Source of the DNA: Pedobacter sp. PF22-3
Lineage (GTDB): Bacteria > Bacteroidota > Bacteroidia > Sphingobacteriales > Sphingobacteriaceae
DNA length: 64,000 nucleotides
Direction of reading: 5' to 3'
Assembly: GCF_026239555.1 (NCBI RefSeq)
Contig: NZ_JAPIVP010000013.1
Location: 1 to 64,000, forward strand
Shown one piece after another: positions 61,299-64,000 of the stretch. A program made the translations under genes and the position numbers. The notes under the pieces were generated by a model. That model searched no databases. It saw only the letters and a list, made by a program, of their open reading frames with translations, and was not told where the DNA came from. The stretch's first letter is position 1. Each line of letters opens with the position of its first letter.

Positions 61299-64000
61299 TT
61301 ATAGCTCCATTTTAACACCCAGGGTATACGTTCTCGGAATAGGTTGGCCATAACCGGTATCAACGCCATCGTAGCTAACCAGTTCGGGATCCTGACCAGT
61401 GTAAGGCGTGATGGTGAAAATATTGCTCACTGCACCGTACACAAAGAATTTGTTGATTTTAATGTTTTTCTTATTGAGCAAATTACCCAGTTCGTAACCC
61501 AATGAAACCTGTCTTAATTTTAAGAATGAAGCATTCTCTAAGAAGAGGTCCTGATCTGCACGATATGGAATTACCGTACTCCAAGGATTGTAAAGGGGAT
61601 ATTTTGAGTAATCACCACGTTTCTCCCAGAAAGTAATTTCCTTCACAGAGTTGATATCGGTATTACCTTCGCGGTTAACAAAATCAAAACGGTTAGCCAT
61701 CTCCTGGTTGATTAGCTTTCTGCCTAAATTAAAGTAGAAACTTGTACCCAAACTCCAATTGCCATACTTAAAGTTATTATCAAAACCACCTGAAAGGGCT
61801 GGTAAGGAGTGGCCTTTCAATACTTTATCATTATCATCAATGGTGTTATCTCCATTTTGATCTTTCCAGCGTGGGTCGCCTGCCTTTAAAACAATTCCTT
61901 TATATTTTAACTTTTGCCCGTTAACTGTTGGTACATCAGCATCCGAAGTATAAATACCATTATTCTCCAGTAACCAATATTGATCTACCGGTTGGCCAAC
62001 TTTCAAAAACCTGTTGCCCACCACCAACTGATCCAATCCTCTAGGCAATGCTTTTAGTTCGTTAGCATTGTGATTAAAGTTTAAGGCCGAATTCCAGGAG
62101 AATTTACTTTTTGCGATGACCTGGGCACTCACGGTAAAATCGATCCCCATGTTGTTTACAGACATGCCACTTTCTATCGCTTGTTTATAACCATATTCTG
62201 CATAAGCAGGGATCCCAATTAGTTGGTTTTTATCGGTTTTACTATAAAGATCAACTGAAACGTGAAGACGGTTTTTTAACATGGCTACATCAGCACCAAT
62301 ATTCAGTTGATCTGAGTATGACCAGGGCACCCCATAACCAACCCAACCAAACTGGTAAGGGCGGGTTAATACCCCGAAGGCATTGTATCCTGGCACTGTT
62401 AAATTACCGGTATAGCCTACTGAAGCTGTATATTGTGGGCCTTGTGTATAATTATCGTAACTGAAGGTACGCCCCATTCTACCCACACTTGCACGCAATA
62501 CCAAATCATCAACGAAGCTCTTGTTTTTCAAAAATTCGTTTTTGAGATTCCAGGCGGCAGAAATAGTTGGCGAATAAAACCAACGGCTTGTGGGTTGTGC
62601 GTTTGAAGAGCCGTCTAAACGTAATATGGCTGACAGGAAGTATTTATCGCTAAATGAATAATCGGCTTTTCCATAAAATGACAATAAGTTATCTTCTGTT
62701 TTATCTAAAAACCGGTAAGTTAATTCTCTCGGAAAGGCTACTGGTGTTAAATAACCTCCGTTATCCGTGCCATCATCATTTTTAGGCTTAGAATCAAGCA
62801 AGTTGATTTTAATATAATCGTTAACACCTTTATAAGCGTAGGCGTTACTGTATTTATAAATATCCCACTGCATCGATTGCCCTAAAGCAAAATGAAAATC
62901 ATGAACCTTATTCAGGTTTAAATCGTAAGTTACCTTGTTATCCATCATTAATCTCTGGCTAAAGCCATAATAATTAGATGCATAACTATTTCCTTGCAAA
63001 AGCGTTCTGGCGTAGAAAACATCCCTATAGCCTTCACTGTAATCGGCATTAAAAGATGACACCACTTTAAACTGGCCAAAAATCCCTTCTAATTTGGCAT
63101 AACCTTGAATGGAGTTCGTTTTGTTATCATCAAAACCTTTTTTGTACTGTTGCAGGTATGAACCATAGAAATCTTTATTTGGAGGCAGCGGCGCGCTTAA
63201 ATCAGGAAAATAATTCAGTTGTGCAAATCTGTCGCGTAAGGTTTTATTTCTATCGCGGTTTAAGCGGTTCGCATTAATCATCGTTGAAAACAGCAACCAC
63301 TTGGTTGGCTTCATATTGATATTGAAAGTGGCGCTATAACGGTCGATACCCGTTTCATCGGCTACGCCTTCACTCTTGGTATTACCCAATGCAAATCTAA
63401 AGTTCGCCCTATCGGTACCGCCAGCCAGTGAGAAATTAATACCATATACCAGCGCATTTTTATAGTATAAATCGGTCCAGTCTGATTTTCCACTATATAC
63501 ATTATTTAGCGAATCACTTAAATATACCGGATACTCTTCATCATCAGAATACCTGCCGTTTGTGGTGTATACATCATAAAAGCGCTGCCTGAAATTATTT
63601 TCATACTTACCATTGATGGTATTTACGAATGGTTTTTGCACCATGCCGATATACGAATTGAAAGAGATAGCGCGGTATTTGCCAACTGCTGTTTTTGAGG
63701 TTAAAACAATTACCCCATTAACACCTCTTGGTCCGTAAACGGAGGTGGAACCTAAATCTTTTAACACCTCTACGGATGCAATATTATTCATATCGATACC
63801 GGCCAGTAAATTAGTTGCCGGTCCGATTCTGTTAAAATCGAATTGCTGTATGTCGAAGGCAAAAGGATGCTCCCTTACCAAAGGGATTCCATCAAGAACC
63901 ACCAGCGGCTGGGCATCGTATAAATCCTTTTTAGATAATAAGGGCATGGCAGCTCCTCTTATAAACATGTTCTGGATAGAACCAGGTTCGCCTGAAGGTT
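61299..64000 (-). CDS. SusC/RagA-family TonB-dependent transporter (module 1), 5' end outside window
   Basis: At least 899 residues; the frame runs to the window edge (upstream of the first Met at 63968 it continues as PSGEPGSIQN), so signal peptide, regulatory-like domain and part of the plug are missing. Visible plug motifs: NMFIRGAAMPLL, PLVVLDGIPLVREHPF, VEVLKDLGSTSVYGPRGVNGVIVLTSKT; then the barrel to TLGVKMEL. Whether it has an STN signalling domain cannot be seen. Followed by its SusD. Confidence 0.93.
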   Translation of the reverse strand, partial: PSGEPGSIQNMFIRGAAMPLLSKKDLYDAQPLVVLDGIPLVREHPFAFDIQQFDFNRIGPATNLLAGIDMNNIASVEVLKDLGSTSVYGPRGVNGVIVLTSKTAVGKYRAISFNSYIGMVQKPFVNTINGKYENNFRQRFYDVYTTNGRYSDDEEYPVYLSDSLNNVYSGKSDWTDLYYKNALVYGINFSLAGGTDRANFRFALGNTKSEGVADETGIDRYSATFNINMKPTKWLLFSTMINANRLNRDRNKTLRDRFAQLNYFPDLSAPLPPNKDFYGSYLQQYKKGFDDNKTNSIQGYAKLEGIFGQFKVVSSFNADYSEGYRDVFYARTLLQGNSYASNYYGFSQRLMMDNKVTYDLNLNKVHDFHFALGQSMQWDIYKYSNAYAYKGVNDYIKINLLDSKPKNDDGTDNGGYLTPVAFPRELTYRFLDKTEDNLLSFYGKADYSFSDKYFLSAILRLDGSSNAQPTSRWFYSPTISAAWNLKNEFLKNKSFVDDLVLRASVGRMGRTFSYDNYTQGPQYTASVGYTGNLTVPGYNAFGVLTRPYQFGWVGYGVPWSYSDQLNIGADVAMLKNRLHVSVDLYSKTDKNQLIGIPAYAEYGYKQAIESGMSVNNMGIDFTVSAQVIAKSKFSWNSALNFNHNANELKALPRGLDQLVVGNRFLKVGQPVDQYWLLENNGIYTSDADVPTVNGQKLKYKGIVLKAGDPRWKDQNGDNTIDDNDKVLKGHSLPALSGGFDNNFKYGNWSLGTSFYFNLGRKLINQEMANRFDFVNREGNTDINSVKEITFWEKRGDYSKYPLYNPWSTVIPYRADQDLFLENASFLKLRQVSLGYELGNLLNKKNIKINKFFVYGAVSNIFTITPYTGQDPELVSYDGVDTGYGQPIPRTYTLGVKMEL

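Noticed and set aside
61265-61369. N-terminal extension of the module 1 SusD protein
   Set aside because: It overlaps the SusC coding region and spoils the lipoprotein signal peptide that starts at 61264.

Overview
The window comes from a member of the Bacteroidota, most likely a Pedobacter-like Sphingobacteriaceae genome. The evidence is SusC/SusD pairs, many lipoproteins with a Cys-Lys-Lys start to the mature chain, promoters of the TTG-N19/20-TAnnTTTG type, DUF2723, DUF4965 and DUF1735 proteins, and dense hairpin-rich intergenic repeats. Genus assignment is inference; there is no rRNA here.

Region 1 (1-11.8 kb) is housekeeping. It holds three FKBP-type prolyl isomerases (two tandem, diverged lipoproteins and one canonical FkpA/Mip-like protein), nrnA, ndk, a tiny membrane lipoprotein, a DciA-like/recF overlapping pair, an unrecognised protein, a membrane-anchored TPR protein, and pth, rplY and prs on the minus strand. 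A tRNA-Gln(UUG) has its own promoter and terminator. The gaps hold dispersed repeats, including a composite structured element at 8.5-9.1 kb.

Region 2 (11.9-22.5 kb) holds two tandem DUF2723 membrane proteins, a REP-associated tyrosine transposase (RayT) between inverted copies of its presumed REP hairpin, accA, a second copy of the composite element with an embedded array of palindromes, and a secreted S10 peptidase.

Region 3 (22.7-40.4 kb, all minus) is a starch/maltodextrin utilisation locus: lacI, two identical-core palindromic operators, susC, susD, susE, a SusA-like GH13, pgmB, a GH65 maltose phosphorylase, another GH13, an SLC45-type MFS transporter and a GH13 lipoprotein. The logic is surface capture, hydrolysis to maltose, import, then phosphorolysis to glucose and beta-glucose-1-phosphate, and isomerisation to glucose-6-phosphate. 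Control appears to be by a LacI regulator rather than a SusR-type membrane sensor. A hairpin separates susCDE from the enzyme genes. Two genes here (the lipoprotein amylase and pgmB) have N-termini that run through intergenic repeat sequence.

Region 4 (40.6-43.5 kb) holds a lone receiver-domain protein, an unrecognised small protein, dinB, and a repeat-filled gap with a third copy of part of the composite element.

Region 5 (43.5-64.0 kb, all minus, open at the right edge) is the least explained part. It has two SusC-SusD-fasciclin modules followed by surface-type lipoproteins: fasciclin+F5/8C, DUF5007-like, TIG+delta-60 propeller, a degenerate phosphodiesterase+LamG/DUF4983, DUF1735+PA14, and PKD+F5/8C. 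A terminator follows, then a separately promoted DUF4964/5127/4965/1793 'glutaminase-like' protein. No recognisable glycoside hydrolase, polysaccharide lyase, sulfatase or regulator is present in this stretch. It is the best candidate in the window for an undescribed uptake or adhesion system.
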